Source: Cupriavidus sp. YR651 (GTDB lineage: Bacteria > Pseudomonadota > Gammaproteobacteria > Burkholderiales > Burkholderiaceae). From it: DNA of 64,000 nt. Positions 24,438-33,691 of the stretch are shown piece after piece; the first letter of the stretch is position 1; each line of letters starts with the position of its first letter. The stretch covers positions 62,001 to 126,000 of the forward strand of contig NZ_FMYZ01000006.1 in NCBI RefSeq assembly GCF_900101625.1, given 5' to 3'. Both the position numbers and the translations under genes were made by a program. Under the pieces are notes generated by a model. The model searched no databases. It worked only from the letters and a program-made list of their open reading frames with translations, and was not told where the DNA came from.

Positions 24438-25064
24438 TCAGCGCGTGCTCAGCAGTTGCTCGATCCTGGCGACGAATTGCTTGTCGTCAGGCTTGACCAT
24501 GCTGTTATAGCTGCCGACTACCTGGCCCTTGCGGTCGATCAGGTACTTGTAGAAGTTCCACTTCGGCGCCGTGCCGGTTTCCTTCGCCAGCAGCTCGTAC
24601 ATCGGATTGGCATCACTGCCGCGTACGTGCGATTTGCCGAGCATCGGGAACTTGACGCCGTAGGTGTTGTAGCAGAAGTCCGAGATCTCCTTGGCCGAGC
24701 CGGGCTCTTGCGAGAAATCGTTCGACGGGAACCCGATCACCACCAGGCCGCGGTCGCGGTATTTGGCGTAGAGCGCCTCCAGGCCTTCGTACTGCGGCGT
24801 GAAACCGCAATAGCTGGCGGTGTTGACCACCAGCACGACCTTGCCGGCGTACTGGCAGAGATTCTGCGGCGACTCGTCTTGCAGCCGCGGGAACTTGAAG
24901 TTCAGGGCTGCCGGGCAACTGCCCGCCGACTGCGCGGCCAGGGCAGGCTTGTCGGCGGCGCGGGCAGGGCGCGGCAGCGTGGCGGCTGCGGCGGCCAGGG
25001 CCAGCGCGCCGACGAGCGCGGTGCGGCGAAGCGTGAGGGCAGCCGAAGAACGGTGGCGGGTCAT
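24438..25064 (-). CDS. Glutathione peroxidase family protein, exported
   Basis: A 208-residue peroxidase with a cleavable or Tat-like N-terminus (two Arg, then LVGALALAAAAATLPRPARA). The GPx fold is clear: VLVVNTASYCGFTPQYEGLE with the peroxidatic Cys, VIGFPSNDFSQEPGS with Gln/Asn of the active site, and APKWNFYKYLIDRKGQVVGSY with the catalytic Trp. Bacterial members usually use thioredoxin rather than glutathione. It would reduce peroxides in the envelope. It is monocistronic, between the ODP-like gene and the DHA2 exporter. Confidence 0.92.
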   Translation of the reverse strand: MTRHRSSAALTLRRTALVGALALAAAAATLPRPARAADKPALAAQSAGSCPAALNFKFPRLQDESPQNLCQYAGKVVLVVNTASYCGFTPQYEGLEALYAKYRDRGLVVIGFPSNDFSQEPGSAKEISDFCYNTYGVKFPMLGKSHVRGSDANPMYELLAKETGTAPKWNFYKYLIDRKGQVVGSYNSMVKPDDKQFVARIEQLLSTR

Positions 25065-25137
25065 GGGGTTGGGCTCCGGGATCGATCGTGCAAGAAAGTC
25101 TACGCTTTCGGCAGGATCGGCGCACCCCGGTGTGGCC

Positions 25138-26709
25138 TCAGTCCATCGCCATGGTGGCTGCGTGTTCCGTCACGCTGCTGCGCAGCTCCAGGTCCGGCAT
25201 CCGGCGCACGATCACCAGCGCAATGATGGCGGCCACGGCGCCGGCCGCGAAGATCAGGTGGAACCCGGACTCCACGCCGCCCGCCAGCACCTGCCGCACG
25301 GCGGGCGACAAGTGCGACATCGCCTCGCTGCCATGACGCAGCGCACCAAGATCCAGTTGCTGCGTGATGCCGGCGCGGGTCATCGCCTCGCGGAATTCCA
25401 GCGCCAGCAGGGTTCCCGCCAGCGCACCGCCCAGGGCGCTGCCCAGCGAGCGCAACACCAGCAAGGCGCCCGTGCCGGCCCCCATGTCGCGACGTTCCAG
25501 TGCGTTCTGCACGCTGATCAGCGTGCCGACCATCGTCATGCCCAGGCCGACGCCGCTAATCGTCATCGCGATCAGCACCATGGCCGTCGGCACCGCCGGC
25601 GTCACGGTGGCCAGCGAGACCAGTCCGATGGCCGCGGCGACAAACCCGCCACTGAGGATGCCGCGCATCCGGCCCATGCGTGGCGCGAGCCATGCCACCA
25701 CAAGGTTGCCGGCCACGGTCGACAGCAGGAACGGCACCACCAGCAGGCCAGAAGTCGACGCATCCGCGTCACGCACGAGCTGGAAATGCAGGGGCAGGGC
25801 GAAGATGCACAGGAAGATATTGAGCGCGGCCAGCGCCGACGCGCCGACGCCCATTACGTAGGCACGATTGCGGAACAGGCGCGGCGACAGCATCGGATCG
25901 GCGGCGCGACGTTCCTGCCAGGCGAGCAGGGCAACGGCAATCGCCGTGATCAGCAACAGCCCGCCCATCTGCGGGGAGATCCAGTCAAACGCGTCGCCGG
26001 CCCAGCTCATCGCCAGCAGGAAGGCCACGATCGCCACGGCCAGCAGCACCGCGCCGATCCAGTCCACCTGCGGCCTGCCGCCGCGCGCGCGCAGGTGGGC
26101 CAGGCCGCGATAGCACATGGCCATGGCGAGCGCGCCCAGCGGCACATTGATCCAGAACAGCCAGCGCCACGACATGTGATCCGACACCCAGCCGCCGACC
26201 AGCGGCCCGGCGATGGACGCCATCGCCCAGACCATCGCCAGGTAGCCCTGATAGCGTCCGCGCTGGCGCGGCGCCACCACATCGGCAATCGCCGCCTGCG
26301 CCAGCGACATCAGCCCGCCGCCGCCCACGCCCTGCAAGGCGCGGAACAGGATCAGCTGCGTCAGCGACTGCGCCATCGCGCACGCCACCGAGGCCAGGAT
26401 GAAGAGCGAGATCGCCACCATCAGCAGCCGGCGGCGCCCGAAACTATCGGACAGCTTGCCGTAGAGCGGCGTGGTCACCGTGGAGACGATCAGGTAGGCC
26501 GTCACGATCCACGATAGATGGCCGAATCCGTTGAGATCGTTCGCAATCGCCGGCACTGCCGGGATCACCACGGTCTGGTCCAGCGCGGCCAGCAGGATGC
26601 ACAACACGATGCCACCGATCACACGCATGATCGCGCGGTGGTCGTGGACGATGGGCTGGGAATGGTTGGAGGTGGGGGAGGGGGACTGGATGGGGGCGGG
26701 CGACGACAT
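25138..26709 (-). CDS. DHA2-family (EmrB/QacA type) 14-helix drug exporter
   Basis: A proton-driven multidrug exporter of 523 residues. Motif A after helix 2 reads GKLSDSFGRRRLL; motif D1 is LDQTVVIPAVPAIANDL; motif C-like GPLVGGWVSDHMSWRWLFWI precedes helix 6. About 14 hydrophobic segments are present. No membrane-fusion (EmrA) partner lies next to it. A palindrome overlapping a consensus -10 hexamer upstream suggests control by a TetR- or MarR-type repressor, none of which is adjacent. Confidence 0.92.
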   Translation of the reverse strand: MSSPAPIQSPSPTSNHSQPIVHDHRAIMRVIGGIVLCILLAALDQTVVIPAVPAIANDLNGFGHLSWIVTAYLIVSTVTTPLYGKLSDSFGRRRLLMVAISLFILASVACAMAQSLTQLILFRALQGVGGGGLMSLAQAAIADVVAPRQRGRYQGYLAMVWAMASIAGPLVGGWVSDHMSWRWLFWINVPLGALAMAMCYRGLAHLRARGGRPQVDWIGAVLLAVAIVAFLLAMSWAGDAFDWISPQMGGLLLITAIAVALLAWQERRAADPMLSPRLFRNRAYVMGVGASALAALNIFLCIFALPLHFQLVRDADASTSGLLVVPFLLSTVAGNLVVAWLAPRMGRMRGILSGGFVAAAIGLVSLATVTPAVPTAMVLIAMTISGVGLGMTMVGTLISVQNALERRDMGAGTGALLVLRSLGSALGGALAGTLLALEFREAMTRAGITQQLDLGALRHGSEAMSHLSPAVRQVLAGGVESGFHLIFAAGAVAAIIALVIVRRMPDLELRSSVTEHAATMAMD

Positions 26710-26774
26710 TGGGGCTGCGGCGGGAGGGGGACTGAGGCGTCAGCCACGTGACATCGACGCAGCCTAATTCAGCG

Positions 26775-26800
26775 AACGCATAATTATATGCGCTTGCGTT
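26775..26800 (-). promoter_or_regulatory. Palindromic operator-like site over a -10 hexamer
   Basis: On the minus strand TATAAT (26788-26783) is a perfect -10, 74 bases before the exporter ATG. It is embedded in CGCATA-ATTA-TATGCG (26777-26792), nested in a second repeat AACGCA (26775-26780) / TGCGTT (26795-26800). No good -35 is visible. Confidence 0.5.
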
Positions 26801-26952
26801 ATTTGGCGCCCGTCGCCACCCGTCGCAATTGCCCAACAAATGAGCAGCCACGACCCTCCGGCCACGCCCGGGAGGACATGGCAGGAGTTCGCGGCTGAAC
26901 CTGTGCTGTTACGAAGAGAACCGCGAGAAACGAATAAAGGGGAAAGGGCGGG

Positions 26953-27393
26953 TCAGCGCGATCCGCCCGTGATGTAGTGCTCGAGTTGCTCGATGACGAA
27001 GCGCTGCTCGCTGATGATGTCGTTCACCAGGTCACCGATCGACAACATGCCGAGCAGTTCCTCGCCGTGCATGACCGGCAAGTGACGCAGCCGGTGGCGG
27101 GTCATCAGCGCCATGCAATCGTCCGTGGTCTGGTCGGAACGCACATAGATCACTGCGGCGGTCATGATCTCCCGGACCAGGGTTTCACGTGATGTCCGCT
27201 GCATCAGGATCACCTTGCGCGCGTAATCCCGTTCACTGAGGATGCCAACGATCTTGCCTTGCTCCATCACCAGCAGGGCGCCGATGCCCTTTTCGGCCAT
27301 CAACTGCAGTGCGGCGTAGACCGTTGCTGTAGGGGGAATGCTGTAGATAGCCCGACTTGCCTTGCTTTCCAGAACTTGCCGTGCGGTCTTCAT
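26953..27393 (-). CDS. CBS-domain protein
   Basis: A 146-residue protein made of two CBS repeats (about 12-65 and 75-130), recognisable from MAEKGIGALLVMEQGKIVGILSERDYARKV and MTRHRLRHLPVMHGEELLGMLSIGDLVND. Such two-CBS proteins bind adenine nucleotides and often regulate partners; no partner gene is fused or adjacent. The gene stands alone between the exporter and dbpA. The function cannot be narrowed from sequence. Confidence 0.9.
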   Translation of the reverse strand: MKTARQVLESKASRAIYSIPPTATVYAALQLMAEKGIGALLVMEQGKIVGILSERDYARKVILMQRTSRETLVREIMTAAVIYVRSDQTTDDCMALMTRHRLRHLPVMHGEELLGMLSIGDLVNDIISEQRFVIEQLEHYITGGSR

Positions 27394-27601
27394 GTCACCG
27401 ACTCCTTGTTGCCGTCTTGGAAACGTTGGTTGCCCTGCAGGTTACCCTGAAGGCAGGCGGGGCGCTGCGCAATGCGCCGCCAGCCACGTTCATTCAGATT
27501 AGCAAAGGATCGGCGGGGGTCACAGGGTGACTTTGGGGAATCTTTGTAAGAAATATCTGGCCATCGCCCACCCGGTCACACCCGGCAACTTCGCCCGACC
27601 G

Positions 27602-29023
27602 TTACTCCGTCAGCATCCGGACCCGGACCTTGCGGCCCTTGACCTTGCCGTCGTTGAGACGCTTGACCGCCTCGCGGCCGATGGCCCGGTCCACCGCGAT
27701 GTAGGTCGACATCTCCATCACGTTGATCTTGCCGATCTGTTCCTTGGTGTACCCGGCATCGCCGGTCAGCGCGCCCAGGATGTCGCCCGGACGTATCTTT
27801 TCCTTGCGGCCACCCAGCATCTGCAGCGTCACCATCGGCGGCAGCAGGCGTTCCTTGCTGGTGGGCACCAGTTCCGTCAGCGGATGCCATTCGAACTCGC
27901 CGCCCTGGTGTTGCTCCAGGTTTCCGACGCGTCCCATTTCATCCATGCTGACCAGGCTGAACGCCCAGCCCTCGGCATCCGCGCGACCCGTGCGGCCGAT
28001 GCGGTGCACGTGGACTTCCGGATCCGGCGTGATTTCGACGTTGATCACCGCTTCCAGCTGCGCGATGTCGAGCCCGCGCGCGGCCACGTCGGTGGCCACC
28101 AGCACGGAGCAACTGCGGTTGGCAAACTGGACGAGCACCTGGTCACGGTCACGCTGTTCCAGGTCGCCGTGCAGCGCCAGCGCCTGGAAGCCCTGCGCGC
28201 GCAGCAATTCGACCAGGTCACGGCAGCGCGCCTTGGTATTGCAGAACGCCAGCGTGCTGGCCGGACGGAAATGGTCGAGCAGGCGACCAACGGTCTGCAA
28301 CCGCGCGCCTTCCTCGACTTCATAGAAGCGCTGGCGGATCTTGCTGGCGCTGTGCGTCTCCGCCAGCTTGATCTCGCGCGGCGTCCTGAGGAACTGCTGG
28401 CTCAGTTTGGCAATGCCGGCCGGGTAGGTCGCCGAGAACAGCAGCGTCTGGCGGTCTTTCGGGCAGTGGCTGGCCACGTAGGCGATGTCGTCGAAGAAGC
28501 CCATGTCGAGCATACGATCCGCTTCGTCGAGCACCAGGGTGCTGATGCCGCGCAGATCGAGGCTGCCGCGCTCGATGTGATCGAGAATCCGCCCCGGCGT
28601 GCCCACAACGATATGCGCGCCGTGAATCAGGCTGTCCACCTGCGGACGCATCGGCGATCCGCCGCACAACGTGAGTACCTTCACGTTCTCTTCGGCGCGG
28701 GCCAAGCGGCGGATTTCCTGCGTGACCTGATCGGCCAGTTCGCGGGTGGGGCACAGGACCAGCGCCTGCACGTCAAAGCGGCGCGGATCCAGCCGGTGCA
28801 GCAGCGCCAGGCCAAATGCCGCGGTCTTGCCGCTGCCGGTCTTGGCTTGCGCGATCAGGTCCTTGCCGTCCAGCGCCACGGGGAGGCTGGCGGCCTGGAT
28901 CGGCGTCATGATGTCGTAGCCGAGCTGCGCAAGCGTCGCCAGCATCGCGGGCGACAAGGGCAGGTCGGAGAAGGGCGCGCCGGCGGCTGGCGCCGGCGTC
29001 GAAGGTGTCTGGCTGGAAGTCAT
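27602..29023 (-). CDS. dbpA: ATP-dependent RNA helicase DbpA
   Basis: DEAD-box helicase of 473 residues acting in large-subunit ribosome assembly. Helicase motifs in order: Q motif region (YDIMTPIQAASLP), AKTGSGKTAAF (I), PTRELADQV (Ia), VVGTPGRILDH (Ib), VLDEADRMLD (II, DEAD), LFSATYP (III), TDVAARGLDI (V) and VHRIGRTGRA (VI). The C-terminal domain (about 395-473; KEKIRPGDILGALTG, IAVDRAIGREAVKRLNDGKV) is the DbpA domain that binds hairpin 92 of 23S rRNA, separating it from other DEAD-box proteins. Confidence 0.96.
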   Translation of the reverse strand: MTSSQTPSTPAPAAGAPFSDLPLSPAMLATLAQLGYDIMTPIQAASLPVALDGKDLIAQAKTGSGKTAAFGLALLHRLDPRRFDVQALVLCPTRELADQVTQEIRRLARAEENVKVLTLCGGSPMRPQVDSLIHGAHIVVGTPGRILDHIERGSLDLRGISTLVLDEADRMLDMGFFDDIAYVASHCPKDRQTLLFSATYPAGIAKLSQQFLRTPREIKLAETHSASKIRQRFYEVEEGARLQTVGRLLDHFRPASTLAFCNTKARCRDLVELLRAQGFQALALHGDLEQRDRDQVLVQFANRSCSVLVATDVAARGLDIAQLEAVINVEITPDPEVHVHRIGRTGRADAEGWAFSLVSMDEMGRVGNLEQHQGGEFEWHPLTELVPTSKERLLPPMVTLQMLGGRKEKIRPGDILGALTGDAGYTKEQIGKINVMEMSTYIAVDRAIGREAVKRLNDGKVKGRKVRVRMLTE

Positions 29024-29059
29024 GCCGGATTATAGCGGTGGGGGTGAGGCCACCGGGGC

Positions 29060-30145
29060 TCAGGCGGCATTCCGGGCGGCCGCCTTCCTTGCCGGGGTCT
29101 TCTTTGCCGTCGCCTTACTTGCCGTCGCCGGAGCCTTCTTTGCCGGGGTCTTCTTTTCTGCGACCTTCTTTTCTGCGACCGTCTTTGCCGCCGTCTTCCT
29201 GGCTCCGGCCTCGGTTGCCGTCGCCGTCTTTGCTGCGGCCTTCGTCGCCGGGGCTTTCGTCGCAACCTTCGTTACAGCCTGCCGCGATACGGCCACCTTC
29301 ACCGGCGCCGCTTCCGATGGCGCCCAGCCCAGCCGCTCCAGCAACCCGCCAGCCGCTGCCGGCGCGCGTTCCTTGGCGCCATTGATGAAGAACAGGAAGA
29401 CCTCCTTCGGCCTCAATGCCGTGCCGGGCTTGTCCTCGACGCGCGGCAGGTCGTCCGGCGCCTTGCCGCCGGCCCATGCCGTGGCGCGTTTCGACCAGCT
29501 GTCGAGATCGTCCGGCGCGTAGCCGGTCGCCAGCTTCTCCTGCGCATTCATCAGCCGCGCGTAGACAAAATCCGCAGTCAGGTCGGCGAAGGACGGATAT
29601 TTCGGCGAGTCGGTGAACACCGTCGCCGCCCTGAACTTGCGGGCGAGCCGGAGATAGTCCTCGCACATGAAGCTGGGATGACGCACCTCCAGCACGTGGC
29701 GCAACGACACGCCCTCGACCGTATCGGGCAACAGGTTCAGGAAGGCCTCGAAATCGTCGGGGTCGAACTGCTTGGTCGGCGCGAACTGCCAGACAACCGG
29801 CCCCAGCTTGTCGCGCAATTCCGCGATGCCGCTGTCGATAAACCGGCTGATCGAATCGCCCGATTCCGCCAGCACGCGCCGGTTGGTGGCAAAGCGCGAC
29901 GCCTTGACGGAGAACACGAAGCCATCAGGCGTGGCATCGCGCCAGTTGGCGAATGACGTGCGCTTTTGCGTGCCGTGATACGTGCTGTTGATCTCGATGG
30001 CGGTCAGGTGCCGGCTAGCGTATTCGAGTTCGCGCGCCTGCGCGAGCCCCGCCGGATAGAAGTTGTCCCGCCACGGCGCAAAACTCCAGCCGCCAATGCC
30101 GATGTGGATATTGCCCGCTGCCTTGCCCTCTTTGCTCGCTGCCAT
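29060..30145 (-). CDS. DUF72-family protein with histone-H1-like C-terminal tail
   Basis: A 361-residue protein. Residues 12-260 are the TIM-barrel-like DUF72 domain (IHIGIGGWSFAPWRDNFYP, LTAIEINSTYHGTQKRTSF, WQFAPTKQFD, ADFVYARLMNAQEK). Residues from about 285 to 361 are almost only Ala, Lys, Thr and Pro in repeats such as KKTPAKKAPATA and KKTPARKAAARNAA, like bacterial histone-H1-like proteins. Such a tail should bind nucleic acid. The DUF72 role is unknown. The gene follows dbpA's start on the same strand and has its own ATG at 30145. Confidence 0.85.
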   Translation of the reverse strand: MAASKEGKAAGNIHIGIGGWSFAPWRDNFYPAGLAQARELEYASRHLTAIEINSTYHGTQKRTSFANWRDATPDGFVFSVKASRFATNRRVLAESGDSISRFIDSGIAELRDKLGPVVWQFAPTKQFDPDDFEAFLNLLPDTVEGVSLRHVLEVRHPSFMCEDYLRLARKFRAATVFTDSPKYPSFADLTADFVYARLMNAQEKLATGYAPDDLDSWSKRATAWAGGKAPDDLPRVEDKPGTALRPKEVFLFFINGAKERAPAAAGGLLERLGWAPSEAAPVKVAVSRQAVTKVATKAPATKAAAKTATATEAGARKTAAKTVAEKKVAEKKTPAKKAPATASKATAKKTPARKAAARNAA

Positions 30146-30258
30146 GGCCCGATCTCCGCGAAAGGCGATGGCTCGAAGTCTAGCCGGAATTGCGCGCGGC
30201 TTCGCGTCCGATTTCGGGGCGCTTCCGGGCCGCTATCGCGCCATCGCGGAGGCCCGGC

Positions 30259-30777
30259 CTACGGGCGCAGCCGGGCCGCCAGCCGTCCGCGCGTGATCGC
30301 CGCGATCTGCGCCAGGGCCTCGTCCAGCTCCTGCACTGTGGTCCGGCCAATCCGGCGTTCGAACGCCGCGAAAATGCCCTCGCGCGTGTAGTGGCGCACG
30401 CAGATGATGAACGGAAAACCATGCCGCGCCTGATAGTCGGCGTTCATCCGGTCCAGCGCGGCTTCCTCGGCCGCCGACATCGCATCGAGGCCGGCGCTCT
30501 TCTGCTCGTCATTGGAGTCGGCCGTCATGGTCCCGGCGCGGATGGCTCGGCCCGACAGCGGCGGATGGCGGTTGAGAAAGGCCGCCTGCGCGGCGGGGTC
30601 CAGCTTGCGGACGACGCCGGACATCGCATCGTGCAGCGCCGCAACGGTGGCGAACGGCCGCTGCATCCACGCGCCTTCCGCGGCCTGCGGAAAATGCTCG
30701 AACACGCTGCCGAGCGCCTCGGTGAAGGCGGCTTGATCGAGGGCATTGACCGTATTCAGATCGAGGGGCTGTGACAT
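30259..30777 (-). CDS. uraD: OHCU decarboxylase (2-oxo-4-hydroxy-4-carboxy-5-ureidoimidazoline decarboxylase)
   Basis: Third enzyme of urate breakdown, making S-allantoin from OHCU. The 172 residues begin at the ATG at 30777 (MSQPLDLNTVNALDQAAFTE). Family motifs are FLNRHPPLSGRA with the catalytic His, and TADSNDEQKSAGLDAMS; the C-terminal helix has GFPFIICVRHYTREGIFAAF. It lies near two HIU hydrolase genes on the other side of a LysR regulator, completing HIU to OHCU to allantoin. No urate oxidase gene is visible in the window. Confidence 0.94.
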   Translation of the reverse strand: MSQPLDLNTVNALDQAAFTEALGSVFEHFPQAAEGAWMQRPFATVAALHDAMSGVVRKLDPAAQAAFLNRHPPLSGRAIRAGTMTADSNDEQKSAGLDAMSAAEEAALDRMNADYQARHGFPFIICVRHYTREGIFAAFERRIGRTTVQELDEALAQIAAITRGRLAARLRP

Positions 30778-30967
30778 GAAGGACTCTCCCGTGAGAAGCA
30801 TCTGATCGACATCGAATTGATGTCGGTTTGACGATGGTGACGGGCCGAGTATAGGAACGCGATTTGGTCGCGGCGAGGGCCGGGGTCCTATAAGCCGGAT
30901 AGCAATTTCGCGATACAGCCGCGCCGCCTCCGGTTGTCTCCGGTTTCCTCCGGTTTTCTCGCCAAGC

Positions 30968-31912
30968 CTATCGATGCATGTCGCGCAGCGTCTTCAGCTC
31001 CTGCGACGCCTGCGTCAGCAATCCGCGCAACCAGACATGCGCCGCCGAGCGATGGCGCGACGGATGCCACAACTGATAGAAGCGCATGAACGGAAAGTCG
31101 ATCGGCGGCTTGAGCACCGCCAGCGGCACATGCTGCGCGTGAAAGTTGGCAAAGTGACGTCCGGTCGTCAGGATCAGGTCCGTGCCGGGAATCAGGCTGG
31201 GTGCCAGATTGAAATAGGGACAGCTCACGCGATTGTCCCGATGGACGCGCATGGTGCTGAGGCCCGTATCGACCACCCCGCGCTGGTCGCGCGAGTAGGG
31301 CGTCGGCACGATATGCGCCGCGCCGAGGTAAGCCTGCGCGGTGAACTTGCCCGGCTGCGTGTACGCGCTGTCCTGCGCCACCACGCAGACCACCTCGTCC
31401 TCCAGCAATACCGACAGATGCAGGTGTTCCGGCGGATTCGGCCAGTTGCCGATCACGATGTCCGCGTCACCAGCCGACAGCGCCTGCTCGTAGTCGAACG
31501 TGGAACCCAGCGGCATCGCCACCAGCCGCGCGCGCGGCGCGGCCGCGCGGAAGACGCGTACCACGTGGGCAAAGAAGGGCGGCGCCAGGTAGTCCGGCAT
31601 CGCCACCACGAAGGTTTGCTCAGAGGTGGCCGGATCAAAGTGCTCGTCCGACACCAGCAGGCTGTCCAGCGCGCTCAGCGCGGCCTGGGCGTTGCGCGCC
31701 AGCTGCAAGGCGCGCTCGGTGGGCACCATCACATTCTTTTCACGCGTCAGCAGCGGGTCGTTGAAGATGGCGCGCAGGCGCTTCAGCGCGGCGCTGATGG
31801 CCGGTTGCGACTGGTTCAGCCGGATGGCCGTGCGCGACACGCTTTGCTCGGCAATCAGGATGCACAGCACGCGCAGCAGGTAGGTATCGAACGGATCGTC
31901 GGCGCGGTTCAT
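30968..31912 (-). CDS. LysR-family regulator of the urate locus
   Basis: A 314-residue LysR-type regulator. I chose the ATG at 31912 (MNRADDPFDTYLLRVLCIL), where the winged helix begins: SRTAIRLNQSQPAISAALKR is the recognition helix-turn-helix. The effector domain (about 95-300) starts TFVVAMPDYLAPPFF. It is divergent from the MFS-HIU hydrolase operon with 419 bases between and probably responds to urate or a breakdown product. The ligand is inference from context. Confidence 0.9.
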   Translation of the reverse strand: MNRADDPFDTYLLRVLCILIAEQSVSRTAIRLNQSQPAISAALKRLRAIFNDPLLTREKNVMVPTERALQLARNAQAALSALDSLLVSDEHFDPATSEQTFVVAMPDYLAPPFFAHVVRVFRAAAPRARLVAMPLGSTFDYEQALSAGDADIVIGNWPNPPEHLHLSVLLEDEVVCVVAQDSAYTQPGKFTAQAYLGAAHIVPTPYSRDQRGVVDTGLSTMRVHRDNRVSCPYFNLAPSLIPGTDLILTTGRHFANFHAQHVPLAVLKPPIDFPFMRFYQLWHPSRHRSAAHVWLRGLLTQASQELKTLRDMHR

Positions 31913-32331
31913 GGGAGGGCGGCCAGATACGGTGGCCACTGGCGGGTGGATGACGCGTTTGTACCGTGCCCGGCACCGCGCCGCAACGCGGCAGAACCCG
32001 CACTCCGCCGATTTGCGGAGTTCGCCGCAGCGACCCGATGCACCACCACGGCATCGCCGCCGACGCGCCGGTGCATCGCGCCCCGGCATGGCGATTTTCC
32101 GCCCGATGCACCGCACCAACCCGGCGCTCAGGGTAATCCATAGGTCGGCCAACGGCCTCGCGGATCGCCCGCAAACCCGCATGGCACAAGGCATTCCAGC
32201 CCATACGATGGTTGCTATGCGGCCTATACCAGCCATCGCGTTCCCTTGGCCGGCGCCATTTCTATACTGGCCTCAACCGGGCCGGACGAAGCCCACCCAT
32301 ACAGGCCATACAGAGACAAGCGAGGAACGAC
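31913..32331. other. Long LysR/MFS intergenic region with repeated motifs
   Basis: No gene is seen. GATGCACC occurs at 32037-32044 and 32105-32112 (both within CCCGATGCACC) and in inverted form, GGTGCATC, at 32070-32077, giving sites about 33-35 bases apart. A separate inverted repeat, ACTCCGC-CGATTT-GCGGAGT, lies at 32002-32021. A TATACT hexamer at 32263-32268 may be the -10 of the MFS operon, 63 bases before its ATG; its -35 is poor, as for activated promoters. Confidence 0.5.
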
Positions 32332-33690
32332 ATGTCGACCACCAAGCAGGGCATCCCCATGTTCACCGCCACGGCGGACGACGCCGAAGACGGTGTTTAC
32401 CGAAAAATCTCCTGGCGTCTGCTGCCGTTCCTTGGCGTGCTCTGGGTGCTGGCATGGCTGGACCGCGTCAACATCGGCTTCGCCAAGCTGCAGATGCTGG
32501 AATCCCTCCAGTTCAGCGAGGCCGTCTACGGGCTGGGCGCCGGCATCTTCTTCCTCGGCTACTTCTTCTTCGAGGTGCCGTCGAACATGCTGCTACAGAA
32601 GATCGGCGCCAAGAAGACGATCATGCGCATCACGATCTGCTGGGGCATCATCTGCATGCTGCAGACCTACGTCACCACGCCCACGCAGTTCTACATCCTG
32701 CGCTTCCTGCTCGGCGCGTTCGAAGCCGGCTTCTACCCCGGCGTGATCCTGTACCTCACCTACTGGTATCCGACGCAACGCCGCGCCCGGGCATTCGGCA
32801 CGTTCATGTCGGCATCCGCCATCGCCGGCGTGCTGGGCGGCCCGATCGCCGGCTACATCATGACGTCGATGGGCGGCGTGCACGGCATGCACGGCTGGCA
32901 GTGGCTGTTCATCATCGAAGGCATTCCGTCCGTGCTGGCTGGCGTCTTCGCGTGGTTCTACATGACGGACAAGCCGGAGAAGGCCAACTGGCTCACCGCC
33001 GACGAGAAGCGCGTGGTGGAGACCGTGCTCAAGCGCGACGAGGCCGCCCTTGGCGAGCGCCGTCACGACTGGCGCGAGCTGTTCGGCAACAAGAAGGTCT
33101 GGCTGCTGATCGCGATCTACTTCTGCCTGCTCTGCGCCAATTCCACGCTGACGTTCTGGATCCCGACCATTATCAAGGAAGTGGGCTTCTCCGCGCCGAT
33201 GACGGTGGGCTGGATCGCCGCAGTGGCCTACCTGGGCGGCGCGGCCGGGATGATCCTGAACGGCGCGCATTCCGACCGCCGCAACGAGGTGCGGTGGCAT
33301 TTCACCGGCGCGGCGTTCGTGGGCGGCGTCGCCATGGCCGTCCTGGCCGTGCTGCTGGGTACGTCGATCACGCCGATGCTCCCACTGATTGCCATGACCG
33401 TCGCACTGGTCGGCACCATGAGCGCCATCCCCGTGTTCTGGCAACTCCCCAACCGCTACCTCGCCGGCAGTGCCGCAGCGGTGGGCGTGGCGCTGATCAA
33501 CTCGGTTTCCAACCTGGCGGGCTTTGGCGCGCCCTATGTGATGGGCCTGATCAAGAACGCCACGGGCCAGGTCTCCCCGGGGCTCTACATCGTGGCCGCC
33601 ATCGAGATCGTGGCGGGCGTGCTGGTGCTGGCTGGCATCCGCCAGCTCCACGCGTCCCGCAAGGGCGTGGCTTCGGCCAAGGGGGTGTGA
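32332..33690 (+). CDS. MFS transporter (ACS family) of the urate locus
   Basis: A 452-residue, twelve-helix importer. Signature segments: WVLAWLDRVNIGFAKLQM in helix 1, FFLGYFFFEVPSNMLLQKIG in helix 2, RFLLGAFEAGFYPGVILYL in helix 4 and FWIPTIIKEVGFSA near helix 7. It resembles tartrate/phthalate-type symporters. The ATG at 32332 follows GAGGAAC. The next gene starts one base after its stop. Context suggests import of a purine breakdown product such as urate, HIU or allantoin-related acid. Confidence 0.88.
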   Translation: MSTTKQGIPMFTATADDAEDGVYRKISWRLLPFLGVLWVLAWLDRVNIGFAKLQMLESLQFSEAVYGLGAGIFFLGYFFFEVPSNMLLQKIGAKKTIMRITICWGIICMLQTYVTTPTQFYILRFLLGAFEAGFYPGVILYLTYWYPTQRRARAFGTFMSASAIAGVLGGPIAGYIMTSMGGVHGMHGWQWLFIIEGIPSVLAGVFAWFYMTDKPEKANWLTADEKRVVETVLKRDEAALGERRHDWRELFGNKKVWLLIAIYFCLLCANSTLTFWIPTIIKEVGFSAPMTVGWIAAVAYLGGAAGMILNGAHSDRRNEVRWHFTGAAFVGGVAMAVLAVLLGTSITPMLPLIAMTVALVGTMSAIPVFWQLPNRYLAGSAAAVGVALINSVSNLAGFGAPYVMGLIKNATGQVSPGLYIVAAIEIVAGVLVLAGIRQLHASRKGVASAKGV

Positions 33691-33691
33691 C

